Below are positions 9,487-21,992 of a DNA stretch of 64,000 bases, piece after piece (within the stretch, counting starts at the first letter, position 1; each line of letters starts with the position of its first letter). The stretch is from assembly GCA_945861435.1 (NCBI GenBank), contig CAMAUX010000013.1, positions 1-64,000 of the forward strand, given 5' to 3'. The translations under genes and the position numbers were made by a program. The notes beneath the pieces were generated by a model, which was not told where the DNA came from, made no database searches, and was given only the letters and a program-made list of their open reading frames with translations. Source of the stretch: Chthoniobacter flavus (lineage in GTDB: Bacteria; Verrucomicrobiota; Verrucomicrobiia; Chthoniobacterales; Chthoniobacteraceae).

Positions 9487-12400
9487 TCACCCACGCACCG
9501 CCGCAGCCATCCCAGCGGCCGTGCTCCGCCCCCGCATCCACTGCCGGATCCGATCCAGCAACAGATACACGACCGGCGTGGTGTAGAGGGTCAGCACCTG
9601 ACTCACCACCAAGCCCCCCACCACCGCAACCCCCAGCGGCCGCCGCAATTCCGAACCCACCCCGCTCCCAAGCATCAACGGCAGCGCGCCAAGCAATGCC
9701 GCAAAAGTGGTCATCAGGATCGGCCGCAACCGTTGCTGGCACGCGCGCTGAATCGCCTCCTCCGGCCCAAGCCCCTCCACGCGCTCTGCCTGCAGCGCGA
9801 AGTCCACCATCATGATCGCGTTCTTCTTCACGATGCCGATGAGGAGAAAGATCCCGATCATCGCCATCACATCGAGCTCCATGTGGCACACACTCAGCGC
9901 CAGCAGAGCGCCCGCCCCCGCCGAGGGCAGCGTCGAAAGAATCGTGAGCGGATGCAGCAGGCTCTCGTAGAGAATTCCCAGCGTGAGATAAATCACCAGC
10001 AGCGCCGCCACGATGAGTACCGGCATCGAATCCATCGACGCCTTGAACGCACCCGCAGTTCCCGCAAACGAACGCTGCATCCCCTCGGGAATCCCCAGTT
10101 CATCCACCGCCGCACTGATCACCTCCGTCGCCTCCGAGAACGACACGCCCGGCGCCACATTGTAAGAGAACGTGAGCGCCGCAAACACCCCTTGGTGACT
10201 GATGGAAAGCGATGCCGGCCGCGCCTCCCACCGCGCAAGTTCATCCAGCGGGATCAGAGCCCCCGAACTGCTGCGCAGCGTCACCTGCTCAAAGGCCCCG
10301 GAATCCTTCGCCTGCGCCGCCTCCAGCACCACACGGTACTGGTTGAGCGGTGCGTAGATCGTCGACACGATCCGCTGACCGAACGAACTGTTGAGCGCCG
10401 CGTCCACCTCCTGCACGCTCACCCCGGTGCGCGCACACGCCTCCCGATCCACCACTAGGCGCGAAACCGTCGCCCGGTCCTCAAAGTCGCTATTCACATC
10501 GGTGAGCTGCTTGAGCCCGAGCAGCGCCGCCTTCACCCGCGGCTCCCATTCCCTCAACAACTCAAGATCCCCCGCCTGCAGCGTGTACTGGTAGAGCGCA
10601 CGGCTGCTGCGCCCACCGATGCGCAGGTCCTGCGAAGGCATCAGAAAAAGCGACGCTCCGGGGATCTTCGAAAGTTTCCCGCGGAACCGCCCAAGCACCA
10701 CGTCGAGCGAGTCCCGCTCCGCCGCGGGCTTGAGCCCAACATAAACAGTTGCGCTGTTCTTGGCCCCGCCCATGTGCGATCCCGACCCCGTGTTGGCGTT
10801 CACCGAGTCCACCGCCGGATCCGCCTGCACGATGCGCGCAATCTCCACGAGCCGCTCCTTCATCGCCTGAAAGGAGATGTTCTGGTCCGCGCTGATCCTG
10901 CCCAGCAGCAGCCCGGTGTCTTGTTGCGGGAAAAAGCCCTTCGGCATCACCACATACATCCTCGCCGTGAATGCCACCACCCCAGCCAGCGCCAGCAGCG
11001 TCAGCCACCGATGCCGCAACGCGAGCCCCAGCGTCTGCGCATAAAACCCCTGCACCATCTCAAACACCCGGTCCGCCGCGCGTCCAAAAAAACCCGGCGG
11101 CCCGTGCCTGCGACCGCCGAGCAACTGCGAGCACATCATGGGAGTGAGTGTCAGCGACACCACCAACGACACCGCGATCGCCGCGGAGAGCACCACCGCG
11201 AACTCCCGAAACAGCAGTCCGGTAAGTCCACCCATCAACAGGATCGGCAAAAACACCGCCACCAGCGACACGCTCATCGAGATCACCGTGAACGTCACCT
11301 CCCGCGTCCCACGCCGAACCGCCTCCACCAAAGGCAACCCGGCCTCTTGATGACGCATCACGTTTTCCAAAACCACCACCGCATCATCCACCACAAACCC
11401 TGTGCTGATCGTCAGCGCCATCAGCGAGAGATTATCAAGGCTGTGACCGCACAGGTACATCACCCCAAAAGTCCCAAGCAACGACACCGGCACCGCCACC
11501 CCGGGAATCAACGTCGCACGCACCCGCCGCAGGAAAGCGAACACCACCAGCACCACCAACCCTGTCGCCAGAAGCAACGAGCGCTGCACCTCGCTCACAG
11601 ACGCCCGGATCGTGTGCGTGCGCTCGCTCGTGATCCGCAGGTCCATCGTCGGAGGCACCATCGCCTGCAACCGCGGCATCAACGCCTTCACCGCATCCAC
11701 CACCTCGATGATGTTCGCCCCGGACTGGCGGAACACCGCGAACCCCACCGAGGGCTTGCCATTCGTACTCCCAAAATTGAAGGCGTCCTGCACCGACTCA
11801 GTCACGTCCCCCAACTCCCCGAGCCGCACCGCAGCACCTCCGCGATAGCTCACAATCACATCCCCGTACTCCTTGGCCGTCGTGATCTGGTCAGTCGCGC
11901 CCACCTGCCACCGACGCACCCCGTCCTCCACCACCCCCTTGGGCCGGTTCACGTTCGCACTCACAATCGCTCGCCTCGCATCCTCCATCGTCAAACCCGC
12001 GCGCGTCAGCGCAGGCATGTCCAGCGTCGCACGAATCGCCCGCAACGAACTCCCACCCACACTCACCAAACCCACCCCGTCCACCTGCGAAATCTTCTGC
12101 GCCACCACCGTCGCCGCCACATCGTAAATCTGCCCAGGCGTCGCCACATCCGACGTCAGCGCCATGATCATCACCGGCGAGTCGGCAGAATTCGCCTTCC
12201 GATAACTCGGCACACTCGGCATCCCGCTCGGCAAAAGCGTGCGCGCCGCGTTGATCGCCGCCTGCACGTCCCGCGCCGCGCTGTCCGGATCCCGGCTGAT
12301 ATCGAACTGCAATCCGATCCGCGTCGCCCCCATCGACGAATACGACGTCATCTCCGTCACCCCGGCAATACGCCCCAGCGTGCGCTCAAGCGGCGTCGCC

Positions 12401-12588
12401 ACCGTCGCCGCCATCGTCTCCGGACTCGCCCCCGGCAGCACCGCTGACACCGAGATCGCCGGGAAATCCACCTGCGGCAGCGGCGATACCGGAAGGTGGA
12501 AATAGGCCATCGCGCCGGCAAGCGCCACCGCCAGCGCCGCAAGCGTCACCCCCACCGGACGCCGGATGAAAACGTCCACGAGGCTCAT
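9487..12588 (-). CDS. RND-family multidrug efflux inner-membrane transporter (MdtC-like)
   Basis: 1033 aa; [69 protein letters not shown]. Confidence 0.93.
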   Translation of the reverse strand: MSLVDVFIRRPVGVTLAALAVALAGAMAYFHLPVSPLPQVDFPAISVSAVLPGASPETMAATVATPLERTLGRIAGVTEMTSYSSMGATRIGLQFDISRDPDSAARDVQAAINAARTLLPSGMPSVPSYRKANSADSPVMIMALTSDVATPGQIYDVAATVVAQKISQVDGVGLVSVGGSSLRAIRATLDMPALTRAGLTMEDARRAIVSANVNRPKGVVEDGVRRWQVGATDQITTAKEYGDVIVSYRGGAAVRLGELGDVTESVQDAFNFGSTNGKPSVGFAVFRQSGANIIEVVDAVKALMPRLQAMVPPTMDLRITSERTHTIRASVSEVQRSLLLATGLVVLVVFAFLRRVRATLIPGVAVPVSLLGTFGVMYLCGHSLDNLSLMALTISTGFVVDDAVVVLENVMRHQEAGLPLVEAVRRGTREVTFTVISMSVSLVAVFLPILLMGGLTGLLFREFAVVLSAAIAVSLVVSLTLTPMMCSQLLGGRRHGPPGFFGRAADRVFEMVQGFYAQTLGLALRHRWLTLLALAGVVAFTARMYVVMPKGFFPQQDTGLLLGRISADQNISFQAMKERLVEIARIVQADPAVDSVNANTGSGSHMGGAKNSATVYVGLKPAAERDSLDVVLGRFRGKLSKIPGASLFLMPSQDLRIGGRSSRALYQYTLQAGDLELLREWEPRVKAALLGLKQLTDVNSDFEDRATVSRLVVDREACARTGVSVQEVDAALNSSFGQRIVSTIYAPLNQYRVVLEAAQAKDSGAFEQVTLRSSSGALIPLDELARWEARPASLSISHQGVFAALTFSYNVAPGVSFSEATEVISAAVDELGIPEGMQRSFAGTAGAFKASMDSMPVLIVAALLVIYLTLGILYESLLHPLTILSTLPSAGAGALLALSVCHMELDVMAMIGIFLLIGIVKKNAIMMVDFALQAERVEGLGPEEAIQRACQQRLRPILMTTFAALLGALPLMLGSGVGSELRRPLGVAVVGGLVVSQVLTLYTTPVVYLLLDRIRQWMRGRSTAAGMAAAVRG

Positions 12589-15500
12589 GGTTGCGAAACG
12601 ACAACGTCCTCCGTACTGCGCACCGGGACGATCCGCACACGCCCCCTCCGCGCGAGCCCGTCGAAAAAGAGATAGATCACGGGCGTCGAGAAAAGAGTCA
12701 GCAACTGACTCACCAGCAGCCCACCCACCATCGTCAGCCCGAGCGGATGCCGCAGTTCCGAACCCTCACCGCTCCCGACCATCAACGGCAGTGCCCCCAA
12801 CAACGCCGCCAGCGTCGTCATCAGGATCGGCCGCAGACGCAGCAGCGAAGCCTCGAAAATCGCGTCTCGCGGCGATGCCCCCCTCTCGCGTTCGGCCTCC
12901 AGCGCGAAGTCGATCATCATGATCGCGTTCTTTTTCACGATGCCGATCAGGAGCACGATCCCGATCACCGCCATCACGCCAAGCTCCGAACCCGCCAGCT
13001 TGAGCGCCAGCAGCGCCCCCACTCCCGCGCTCGGCAGCGTCGAGAGAATCGTCACCGGGTGGATGAAGCTCTCGTAGAGGATCCCCAGCACGATGTACAT
13101 CACCACCACCGCCGCAAGAATCAGAAGCAACTGATTACCCAGCGCCCCCTCAAACGCCCGCGCCGCCCCCTCGAATCCCGTCTCAATCGAAGCCGGCATC
13201 CCCAGCTCCTTCTCCGCCCGTCGGATCGCCCCGGTCGCATCCCCCAGTGACGCACCACGCCCAAGATTGAAGCTCACCGTCACCGCCGGAAACTGATCAT
13301 CCCTCGCAATCACGAGGCTCGCAGGCGCCTCCACGATCCGGGCGATCGTCAGCAGCGGCACCTGCACCCCGCTCGCCCCGGGAACATACACATGATCAAA
13401 GGCGCCGAGCCCCCGCGTGAACTCCGGCGCATGCTCGAGCACCACACGGTACTGCCCGCTCTGCGTGAAGATCGTCGACACCAGACGCTGCCCAAACGCG
13501 TTGTAGAGTGCCGCATCGATCGCTGCCACCGTCACCCCCACACGGCCCGCGGCCTCCCGGTCGATCTCCACCCGCGCCTGCAGACCGCGCTCAAGAAGGT
13601 CATCCGCCACATCGGCAAGCAACGGCGACTCACGCAGCTTCGCCACCAACTGCGGCGTCCACTCCCGCAGCACCGCCATATCGGGAGACTGCAGCGTGAG
13701 CTGGTACTGCGTGCGGCTCACGCGATCCTCAATGGTGAGATCCTGAACCGGCTGCAAATAGAGCACCACACCGGGCAGCGTACGCCCACGATCCTGCAGC
13801 CTCCGCACCACCTCCACGGCATCCCCCTTGCGCTGCGAACGCGGTTTGAGGCGCACCAGCATGCGCCCGCTGTTGGGTGTGGAATTCACCCCGTCCACCC
13901 CGATGAACGACGACACGCCAGCCACCGCCGGATCCGCGAGCACGAGCTTCACGAGCTCCACCTGGTGCCGGCCCATCGCCGCAAAAGACACGCTCTGTTG
14001 CGCCTCTACAAACCCCTGCAGAAGCCCCGTATCCTGCACCGGAAAGAACCCCTTCCCCACACTGATATAGAGCAGCACCGTCGCCGCGACCGTCCCGAGA
14101 AACCCCAGCATCGTCCCTCTCCGGTGCTCGAGCGCCCCCTGCAACAACCGTCCGTACCCTTGGGTAAGACGGTCGAACAACCCGCCCAACCAAGTCGCAA
14201 GCGGCCCCTCGGGCCCGTGCCGCAAGAGCCGCGCGCACATCATCGGAGTCAACGTCAGCGACACCACCGCCGAAATCACAATGGAGATCGCCAGCGTGAT
14301 CGCAAACTCGCGGAACAACCGCCCCACCACATCCTGCATGAAGAGCAGCGGAATCAGCACCGCGATCAGAGAGAGCGTTAGAGAGATAATCGTGAACCCG
14401 ATCTGACGCGCCCCCTTGAGCGCCGCAACCCTCGGAGGTTCCCCCGCCTCCACATACCGCACGATGTTCTCAATCATCACGATGGCATCATCCACCACAA
14501 AGCCCGACGCGATCGTGAGCGCCATCAGCGTGAGGTTGTTCAGGCTGAACCCGCAAAACCACATCGCCCCAAAGGTCCCCACCAGCGAGAGCGGTACCGC
14601 CACCGCCGGAATCAGCGTCGCTCGCACGCTGCGCAGGAACACGAAGATCACCGCCACCACCAGCACCACAGCGAGCACCAACTCCTCCTGCACCGAATGC
14701 ACCGACGCACGGATCGTCACCGTCCGGTCCGTGAGCGGCACAAAATCCACCGAACGCGGCAGCGTCTCGCGCAGCTTCGGCAGCAGCGCATGGATGCGAT
14801 CCACCACCTCGATCACATTCGCCCCGGGCTGCCGCTGCACATTCACCACCACCGCCGACACCGTGTCCGCCCATGCCGCAAGACGCGTGTTCTCCGCGTC
14901 CTCCACCACATCCGCCACCTCGCAAACCCGCACCGGTGCTTGGTTGCGCCACGCCACCACCAATTGCCGGTAATCCTCCACCGACAGAAGCTGGTCGTTC
15001 GCATCAATCGTGCTGCTGCGCGTCGGCCCGTCAAAGCCCCCCTTCGGCTGATTCACATTGCCCGCCGTGATCGCCGCCCGCAGATCCTCCGTGCTCAGCC
15101 CCCTCGCAGCCAAGGCCACCGGGTTCGCCCGGATCCGCACCGCCGGCCGCATCCCGCCACTCAACGACACCATCCCGACCCCTCCCACCTGGGAGAGCTT
15201 CGGCACGAGACGCGTCTCCGCGAGATCCTGCACCCTCGTGAGCGGCAGACTCTTGGAAGTGAGCGCAAAGGTGAGCACCGGCGCGTCCGCCGGATTCACC
15301 TTGTTGTAAATGGGCGGCGTCGGAAGGTCCAAGGGAAGCAGGTTCGCGGCCGCATTGATCGCCGCTTGAACCCCCTGCTCCGCAACATCCAAGCGCAGCC
15401 CCAGATTAAAGCGCAGCGTGATGATCGAACTGCCCCCGCTGCTCACCGAGTACATCTGCGCAAGCCCGGGCATCTGCCCAAACTGCCTCTCCAACGGCGC

Positions 15501-15692
15501 AGTGATTGAGGAGGTGATGACGTCAGGCCCCGCGCCGGGATGCAAGGTCGTCACCTGGATCGTTGGATAATCCACCTGCGGCAGCGCAGACACCGGAAGC
15601 AACCGGTACGCAAGCGACCCCGCGAGCACCAGCGCCAGCATCAGCAGCGTGGTCGCCACCGGCCTCTCGATGAACAGGCGCGAAGGATTCAT
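12585..15692 (-). CDS. RND-family multidrug efflux inner-membrane transporter (MdtB-like)
   Basis: Start at [64 protein letters not shown]; overlaps the next RND gene by ATGA. Confidence 0.93.
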   Translation of the reverse strand: MNPSRLFIERPVATTLLMLALVLAGSLAYRLLPVSALPQVDYPTIQVTTLHPGAGPDVITSSITAPLERQFGQMPGLAQMYSVSSGGSSIITLRFNLGLRLDVAEQGVQAAINAAANLLPLDLPTPPIYNKVNPADAPVLTFALTSKSLPLTRVQDLAETRLVPKLSQVGGVGMVSLSGGMRPAVRIRANPVALAARGLSTEDLRAAITAGNVNQPKGGFDGPTRSSTIDANDQLLSVEDYRQLVVAWRNQAPVRVCEVADVVEDAENTRLAAWADTVSAVVVNVQRQPGANVIEVVDRIHALLPKLRETLPRSVDFVPLTDRTVTIRASVHSVQEELVLAVVLVVAVIFVFLRSVRATLIPAVAVPLSLVGTFGAMWFCGFSLNNLTLMALTIASGFVVDDAIVMIENIVRYVEAGEPPRVAALKGARQIGFTIISLTLSLIAVLIPLLFMQDVVGRLFREFAITLAISIVISAVVSLTLTPMMCARLLRHGPEGPLATWLGGLFDRLTQGYGRLLQGALEHRRGTMLGFLGTVAATVLLYISVGKGFFPVQDTGLLQGFVEAQQSVSFAAMGRHQVELVKLVLADPAVAGVSSFIGVDGVNSTPNSGRMLVRLKPRSQRKGDAVEVVRRLQDRGRTLPGVVLYLQPVQDLTIEDRVSRTQYQLTLQSPDMAVLREWTPQLVAKLRESPLLADVADDLLERGLQARVEIDREAAGRVGVTVAAIDAALYNAFGQRLVSTIFTQSGQYRVVLEHAPEFTRGLGAFDHVYVPGASGVQVPLLTIARIVEAPASLVIARDDQFPAVTVSFNLGRGASLGDATGAIRRAEKELGMPASIETGFEGAARAFEGALGNQLLLILAAVVVMYIVLGILYESFIHPVTILSTLPSAGVGALLALKLAGSELGVMAVIGIVLLIGIVKKNAIMMIDFALEAERERGASPRDAIFEASLLRLRPILMTTLAALLGALPLMVGSGEGSELRHPLGLTMVGGLLVSQLLTLFSTPVIYLFFDGLARRGRVRIVPVRSTEDVVVSQP

Positions 15693-15708
15693 CACCGCGG
15701 ATTCGTAT

Positions 15709-16971
15709 TCAACCGCTCGAGGACTCCTCGTCCTTGCGCACGCGCTTTCCACCACCTCCTCCGCCACCATCGGCCTTGGCTCCACTCACCTCCACCCGCG
15801 CACCATCGCGCAGACGATCCACCCCCTGCGTCACCACCTGTTCCCCGGGCTTCAACCCCGTGCGCACCAGCGTCCGCTCTCCCGAGGTGCCGCCCAAAGT
15901 CACGAGGCGCATCGACACCGTCCGATCCGCCTGCAGCACATAAACGAAAGCCCCCTGCGCACCGCGCTGAATCGCCACCGCAGGCGCCACCGCTGCCCCG
16001 GGTTCCACGCCCACACGAAGCCGACTCACCACAAACTGGTTGGGAAACAGCGCCCCGTCCTCATTGGCAAGCTCCGCCTTCAGCCGCAGCGTGCCCGACC
16101 CGAGGTCGATCTGGTTGTCCATCGTCACCAGAGTTCCGCGCCCCAATGGAGCCTGCATCTCGCGATCCAAGGCCTCCACAGGAACCGGCTTCCCGCTCGC
16201 AAGCTCGCGTCGAACCGCAGACACCTGTTCCTGTGGCACAGAAAAAACGAGCCCGATCGGCTCCACCTGCGTCACCAGCACCAGCCCGTTCGGATCAGAC
16301 GCATGCACCATGTTGCCCGCATCCACACGCCGCAAACCCACCCGGCCCGCAATCGGCGAACGGATCCGCGCATAGTCGAGCTGCAGTTCCGCACTCGCCA
16401 CCGCCGCACGATCCGCTGCGATCGTGGCCTCCGTCTGCCGTACCATCGAAGCCTGCGTGTCCGCCTTCTGCTGCTCGAGCGACCCCTGCTTGAGCAAAGC
16501 CGCGTACCTCCCAAGATCCGCACGCGCGTTCTCCAGCAGCGCCTCATCCCGCACCAACTGTGCCCTCGCTTGGTCGAGCTGCACCTGAAACGGACGCGGA
16601 TCAATCTCCGCAAGCAAATCACCCGCCTTCACCAACTGCCCCTCCTTGAAGTGCACCTTCTGCAGTTCCCCGTCCACCCGACTGCGCACCACCACCACGT
16701 TCAGCGGTGTCACCGTCCCGGAAAGACTCACCCACTCCTCAAAATCCTCGTGCTGCACATTCCCCACCATCACCGGCACCCCACCGCGCCCCCCTCCCAT
16801 CGGACCACGCCCCGGCCGCGCTCCGCCTGCATCCTCCTGCCTTCCCCATCCCCACCACGCCCCGCCAGCCATGAGGGCAACCACAAACACCGCGCAGCCT
16901 GTGCGCAGGGCTCGGGACGGCCGGGACTGGGGTGGATCCACGCTCATCATCTTCTTATCAATGCCACCCAT
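15709..16971 (-). CDS. RND efflux periplasmic adaptor (membrane fusion protein, MdtA-like)
   Basis: [55 protein letters not shown]; upstream start at 17007 also possible. Confidence 0.92.
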   Translation of the reverse strand: MGGIDKKMMSVDPPQSRPSRALRTGCAVFVVALMAGGAWWGWGRQEDAGGARPGRGPMGGGRGGVPVMVGNVQHEDFEEWVSLSGTVTPLNVVVVRSRVDGELQKVHFKEGQLVKAGDLLAEIDPRPFQVQLDQARAQLVRDEALLENARADLGRYAALLKQGSLEQQKADTQASMVRQTEATIAADRAAVASAELQLDYARIRSPIAGRVGLRRVDAGNMVHASDPNGLVLVTQVEPIGLVFSVPQEQVSAVRRELASGKPVPVEALDREMQAPLGRGTLVTMDNQIDLGSGTLRLKAELANEDGALFPNQFVVSRLRVGVEPGAAVAPAVAIQRGAQGAFVYVLQADRTVSMRLVTLGGTSGERTLVRTGLKPGEQVVTQGVDRLRDGARVEVSGAKADGGGGGGGKRVRKDEESSSG

Positions 16972-17165
16972 GCGCGCCGGCCGCACCCAGCGCAGCAGCA
17001 GCACCACTCCATGGCCTCAACGGCCGGAACGGACTGCGCCACTCTTCAAGTGAATGCGGCTCGTGCGCACGCAGGCGACAAGCCCCTCACCATGAACCCG
17101 CATTCGCCACACATCAAGCCCCGCGCTCCATAGGAAAACGGTGACAGCCCACGAACCCCAACCCC

Positions 17166-18107
17166 ATGCTCCCTCAACCCCCTGTGCAATCACGTCACCA
17201 CCCCCGCTTCCCTCCTTTCGCAGGCCTCGCATTAGGGATCCTCGCAATCTCCTGTGCCTCCCTCCTCGCTCGCAAAGCTCTGGAAGGCGCCCCCGCACTC
17301 GTCGTCGCTGCACTGCGCATGACAGCCGCGTCGGCCGTCCTCGCCCCGCTCGCAATCCTGCGCCACCGACGATCCTACGCCAGCCTCCGCTCGCGCGACT
17401 TCCTCCTCGGAGTCGCCGCCGGCGTCCTGCTCGCCGCTCACTTCGCCACGTGGATCGCCTCCCTCCAGCACACCAGCGTCATCAACTCCGTGGTCCTCGT
17501 CAGCACCGCCCCTCTCTTCGTCGCGCTCGGCTCCCGATTCCTCCTGCGTGAATCGATCCCATCCCCAGCCATCGGCGGGATGCTCGCTGCGCTCGCTGGC
17601 TGCTTCCTCATCGCGTTTCAGGACGCCGGCTCCCCCCAGTCGCGACCCCACGGCATCCTCGGTGACGCACTGGCCCTCACCGGCGCAGCCACCGTGGGCG
17701 CCCATCTCCTCATCGGGCGCAACCTGCGCTCAAAGCTCCCGCTCGTGCCCTACGCAACGCTCGTATACGGCAGCGCCGCACTCACGCTCCTCCTCGCCTG
17801 CCTCGCCGCCGGCAAACCCATCCTCGGACATTCCAACGCCACCTACCTCTGGATCGCACTCCTTGGCCTGGGCCCGCAACTCCTCGGCCACTCCGCGTAC
17901 AACTGGGCACTCGCATTCCTCCCACCCACCACCGTCGCCGTCGCCATGCTCGGAGAACCCGTCGGCTCCAGCCTCCTCGCGTTCCTCGTTCTGGGCGAAA
18001 CCCCGGGCATCATCAGCATCCTCGGCGCCGCTCTCATTCTCGGAGGCATTCTCGCTTCCACCCGCAACGCCCCACCTCCACCCAACCCAATCGCCAGCGA
18101 ATCCTGA
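17166..18107 (+). CDS. DMT-superfamily transporter (EamA domains)
   Basis: 313 aa, about ten hydrophobic segments; ALRMTAASAVLAPLA, AYNWALAFLPPTTVAVAMLGEPVGSSLLAFLVLGE. Confidence 0.88.
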   Translation: MLPQPPVQSRHHPRFPPFAGLALGILAISCASLLARKALEGAPALVVAALRMTAASAVLAPLAILRHRRSYASLRSRDFLLGVAAGVLLAAHFATWIASLQHTSVINSVVLVSTAPLFVALGSRFLLRESIPSPAIGGMLAALAGCFLIAFQDAGSPQSRPHGILGDALALTGAATVGAHLLIGRNLRSKLPLVPYATLVYGSAALTLLLACLAAGKPILGHSNATYLWIALLGLGPQLLGHSAYNWALAFLPPTTVAVAMLGEPVGSSLLAFLVLGETPGIISILGAALILGGILASTRNAPPPPNPIASES

Positions 18108-18163
18108 TCCGCATTCCCTCTTCCCATTTTCCGCATCCGCAAACCATTCTCGCTCCTCACCCC

Positions 18164-18991
18164 ATGAAACCCTTCCGCACATTCCTGCTCGTCCTCTGCA
18201 TCCTCACGGCTTCTCCCCTCGTTCACGCACAGCAATCCACCGAACCCACCAACGCTGCCGAAGCCGCTGCGAAAAAGGCGGCCGCTGAAAAGCAAATCGC
18301 CGACAAGTACGCCGCTCTCGTCGCCTCCCTTCCCCCGGAGGAACAAGCATGGGAAGCCGTTCTCCAAAAGCAGCTCGGCGGCTTCTACCTGCCCATCCAC
18401 ATGCGCGAAAAAATCCAGGGCAAATCCAACGCATGGGACTTCGTACGCGACGACCCAAAGCTCCCCCGCATCCTCCTCATCGGCGACTCCGTCTCGCGCG
18501 GTTACACACAAGCCGTCCGCGACGCGCTCAAGGGCAAAGCCAACGTCCACCGCGCACCCGCCAACTGCGGCCCCACCGCCTCCGGCATCAAGAACCTCGA
18601 CGTGTGGCTGGGCGACGGCCGCTGGGACCTCATCCATTTCAACTTCGGCATCCACGACCGCGCCACCCCCGTCGCCGATTACATCGCCCGCATGGAGGAA
18701 CTCGTAACCAGAATAAACGCGCGCACCGAGCGCCTCCTCTGGGCCAGCACCACCCCCATTCCCGACGACGCGGCCAAAAAGCAAAGCGCCGCCTCCATCG
18801 TGGAACGCAACCAAGCCGCCGCCGCCCTCATGCAGAAACTCGGCATCCCGACCGACGACCTCTTCGCAGCCATCACCCCGCGCCTCGCCACGCTGCAGAA
18901 CCCGAACGATGTGCACTTCAACGCAGAGGGCTATGTCTTCCTCGGAACCGAAGTCGCCAAGGCCATCGAGCAGGCGCTCGCCCGCAAGTAA
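18164..18991 (+). CDS. secreted SGNH/GDSL-family hydrolase
   Basis: Signal peptide MKPFRTFLLVLCILTASPLVHAQ; LPRILLIGDSVSRGYTQAV; FNFGIHD; DVHFNAEGYVFLG. Confidence 0.88.
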   Translation: MKPFRTFLLVLCILTASPLVHAQQSTEPTNAAEAAAKKAAAEKQIADKYAALVASLPPEEQAWEAVLQKQLGGFYLPIHMREKIQGKSNAWDFVRDDPKLPRILLIGDSVSRGYTQAVRDALKGKANVHRAPANCGPTASGIKNLDVWLGDGRWDLIHFNFGIHDRATPVADYIARMEELVTRINARTERLLWASTTPIPDDAAKKQSAASIVERNQAAAALMQKLGIPTDDLFAAITPRLATLQNPNDVHFNAEGYVFLGTEVAKAIEQALARK

Positions 18992-19064
18992 CCGACGAGG
19001 TCCCCATCACCGGCCCGGCCCCGCAACCTTGCCAACGCGGAACTGAAAGTTCACACAGAGCATC

Positions 19065-21404
19065 GTGAAAAAGATGCTCTCCCTCCTCATCTGGCTCGGC
19101 GTGGCGCTCCTTGGCGCATTCGCCTACATGACCCTCGCCCTCAAACAGGGGGAGACGCTCAACTCCGGCTACATCCTGCTCGCGGCCCTCTGCACCTACG
19201 CCATCGGCTACCGCTTCTACTCCAAATGGATCGCCGCCACCGCACTCGCTCTCGATGACCGCCGCGCCACCCCCTGCGAGGTCCACGACGACGGCAAGGA
19301 TTTCGTAAAAACCAACAAGTGGATCGTCTTCGGACACCACTTCGCCGCCATCTCGGGGCCCGGCCCCTTGGTCGGACCGGTCCTCGCCGCTCAGTTCGGC
19401 TACCTGCCCGGCACCCTCTGGATCCTCATCGGCGTCGTGCTCGGCGGCGCGGTTCAGGACTTCATCATCCTCACCGCCTCCATGCGCCGCAACGGCCGTT
19501 CGCTCGCCCAGATGCTGCGCGACGAACTCAACCCGGCTGCCGGGATGATCGGCGTCATCGCCATCATCTCCATCATGATCATTCTCCTGGCAGTGCTAGC
19601 ACTCGTGGTCGTGAACGCTCTCGCCGAGAGCCCATGGGGCGTGTTCACCGTCGCCGCCACCGTCCCCATCGCTCTGCTCATGGGCGGTTACCTGCGCTGG
19701 ATCCGCGTGGGCAAAGTGCTCGAGGGCTCACTGCTCGGCGTCGTCCTCCTCCTCCTCGCCGTCTGGGGCGGCCAGTACGTGCACGCCTCGCCGGAACTCT
19801 CCAAGGTGTTCACCATCACCGCGGCCCCGCTCGCCTGGACCATCATCGTCTACGCGCTCGCCGCAAGCGTCCTCCCCGTATGGCTCCTGCTCGCCCCACG
19901 CGATTACCTCTCCACCTTCATGAAGCTGGGCACCATCTTCGCCCTCGCCCTCGGTGTCTTCGTCGTCCTCCCGGACCTCCGCATGCCAGCCCTCACCCAG
20001 TTCGTCGACGGCTCAGGTCCCGTCGTCCCCGGCAAGCTCTTCCCCTTCTGCTTCATCACCATCGCCTGCGGCGCCATCAGCGGCTTCCACACCCTCATCT
20101 CCAGCGGCATCACGCCCAAGATCATCACCCGCGAAACCTACGCACGTCCCGTCGGCTACGGTGCCATGTGCCTCGAATCCCTCGTCGCCATCATGGCGCT
20201 CGTCGCCGCCTGCACCCTCGAACCCGGCGTCTACCTCAGCATGAACATCAAGGCTCCGGGAGCCGATGCAGCTGCCGTCGCCGCGGCCACCGTCGCACAG
20301 GTCAACGCCTACGGCCCCGTCTACGCCGTCACCGTCGACCAGATGCACTCCCTCGCCGACCTCGTGAAAGAGACCTCCCTCTTCGGTCGCACCGGCGGCG
20401 CCGCCACCCTCGCCGTCGGCATGGCCAATATCTTCGCCAAGGTCTTCGGCGATGGCCTCCTCGGCATCTGGTACCACTTCGCCCTCATGTTCGAGGCCCT
20501 CTTCATCCTCACCACCTTGGATGCAGGCACGCGCGTCGGCCGCTACCTTCTCCAAGACGCCCTCGGTCACCTTTGGAAACCCCTCGGGAAAACCGACAGC
20601 CTCGCAGCCAACCTCTTCGCCAGCACACTCGTCGTCGCCGCATGGGGCTACTTCCTCCTCAAAGCCGTCTACGATCCAGACGGCGGCATCAAAGCCCTCT
20701 GGCCCATCTTCGGCATCGCCAACCAACTCCTCGCCTCCGTCGCCCTCTGTCTCGCCACCACAGTCCTCCTGAAGACCGGCCTCGCCCGCATCCCCAAGCC
20801 GCGCCCCGCGCTCGCACTCGTCGCCCTGCTCCCGCTCGCATGGCTGCTCACGGTCACCGTCACCGCCAGCCTCCAGAAAATCAGTCACCCAGACCCCAAG
20901 ATCGGCTTCCTTGCAGGCGCCGCAGCCGCCGAGAAGAAAGTCCCGGCCCTCGAAAAGACCCTCGCCACCGCCGAATCCACGCAGGATGCAGCCGCCATCG
21001 CCACAGCGCGCAAGACGCTGCGCTCAGCACAGGCGCAACACTTCAACCTGCGCCTCGACGCCATCATCACCGGAGCCTTCCTCTGCCTCGTCTCCCTCAT
21101 CCTCGCTCTCAGCCTCCGCGAATGGCTGCGCCTGCTCCGCGGCACCATCCCCCCAAAGCTCGCAGAGACCGAGCCCGTCTGGATTGACGCCGAACCCGCC
21201 ACCACCGGCGGACCCGTCAGCGCAATGGGCGCCATCGCTCTCGGGCTCAGCCTTCTCAAGGAAGTCTCCGGTGAAGCCGCCGTGGAGCGCGCCACCATCC
21301 AAGCCTGCAACTGCGCACCCGAAAACGCCCCCCCTTCCGCACGCCGCAACGTATTCCTCTCCACCACCGAAGCGCGTTACCGCGGCATCAACCGCTGCTG
21401 CTAA
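19065..21404 (+). CDS. cstA: CstA-family carbon starvation / peptide transporter
   Basis: GTG start; HHFAAISGPGPLVGPVLAAQFGYLPGTLWILIGVVLGGAVQDF, GFHTLISSGITPKIITRE; 779 aa polytopic. Confidence 0.93.
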   Translation: MKKMLSLLIWLGVALLGAFAYMTLALKQGETLNSGYILLAALCTYAIGYRFYSKWIAATALALDDRRATPCEVHDDGKDFVKTNKWIVFGHHFAAISGPGPLVGPVLAAQFGYLPGTLWILIGVVLGGAVQDFIILTASMRRNGRSLAQMLRDELNPAAGMIGVIAIISIMIILLAVLALVVVNALAESPWGVFTVAATVPIALLMGGYLRWIRVGKVLEGSLLGVVLLLLAVWGGQYVHASPELSKVFTITAAPLAWTIIVYALAASVLPVWLLLAPRDYLSTFMKLGTIFALALGVFVVLPDLRMPALTQFVDGSGPVVPGKLFPFCFITIACGAISGFHTLISSGITPKIITRETYARPVGYGAMCLESLVAIMALVAACTLEPGVYLSMNIKAPGADAAAVAAATVAQVNAYGPVYAVTVDQMHSLADLVKETSLFGRTGGAATLAVGMANIFAKVFGDGLLGIWYHFALMFEALFILTTLDAGTRVGRYLLQDALGHLWKPLGKTDSLAANLFASTLVVAAWGYFLLKAVYDPDGGIKALWPIFGIANQLLASVALCLATTVLLKTGLARIPKPRPALALVALLPLAWLLTVTVTASLQKISHPDPKIGFLAGAAAAEKKVPALEKTLATAESTQDAAAIATARKTLRSAQAQHFNLRLDAIITGAFLCLVSLILALSLREWLRLLRGTIPPKLAETEPVWIDAEPATTGGPVSAMGAIALGLSLLKEVSGEAAVERATIQACNCAPENAPPSARRNVFLSTTEARYRGINRCC

Positions 21405-21443
21405 CCTGCGCGAGGCTACGCCCCACCAGCTCCCTCCCTCACC

Positions 21444-21992
21444 GTGAATCCCCCCGCCGGCGAAGCCGCCATCCTCGCTCTCGAGCGCCCGCATCCCGTG
21501 CTCTGGACGCTATACTTCATCCGTAGCCTCCTGACCGGCCCCTTGTTTTTCCTCACGCTTCCCCTTCTCTATTTCCGCTACCAAACCCTCCGCTACCGCT
21601 TCGACCGCGAGGGAATCCACATGACGGTCGGCCTCCTTTTCCGGAGCGAGGTCAACATCACCTACGCACGCATCCAGGACATCCACCTCAGCTCCGGAAT
21701 CCTCCAGCGCTGGCTCGGCCTCGCCGACCTCCAGATCCAGACCGCCTCCGGCACCGCCGGCGCAGAACTCACCATCGAGGGTTTCAAGGAATTCGAGGCC
21801 ATCCGCGACTTCCTCTACGCAAGGATGCGCGATGCCCGCGAAAAAACCACGCACACTCCGCCCCCGCTCCCCCACGCGTCCGGCGACGACGCCGTGACCC
21901 TCCTCCTCGCCATCCGCGACGAACTCCGCCAGACACGCGAACTCCTCCAAACCCGCTCCGGCAAAGCATCCCAGCCCGGCCCGCATGTCTGA
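21444..21992 (+). CDS. PH domain-containing membrane protein (bacterial PH, YdbS-like)
   Basis: GTG start; paired TM region then YRFDREGIHMTVGLLFRSEVNITYARIQDIHLSSGILQRWLGLADLQIQTASG. Confidence 0.8.
   Translation: MNPPAGEAAILALERPHPVLWTLYFIRSLLTGPLFFLTLPLLYFRYQTLRYRFDREGIHMTVGLLFRSEVNITYARIQDIHLSSGILQRWLGLADLQIQTASGTAGAELTIEGFKEFEAIRDFLYARMRDAREKTTHTPPPLPHASGDDAVTLLLAIRDELRQTRELLQTRSGKASQPGPHV

Noticed and set aside
10774-12447. 557 aa plus-strand ORF
   Set aside because: Antisense to the RND transporter; Arg/His/Gln-rich with no domain signal.
19040-19054. GAACT-GAA-AGTTC inverted repeat as a LexA-type box before cstA
   Set aside because: Spacing is GAAC-N5-GTTC, not the N4 of the known Gram-positive-type motif; short and could be chance.
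19319-21187. 622 aa plus-strand ORF in an alternate frame
   Set aside because: Out-of-frame with CstA, which has clear conserved motifs; extreme Arg/His/Pro composition.
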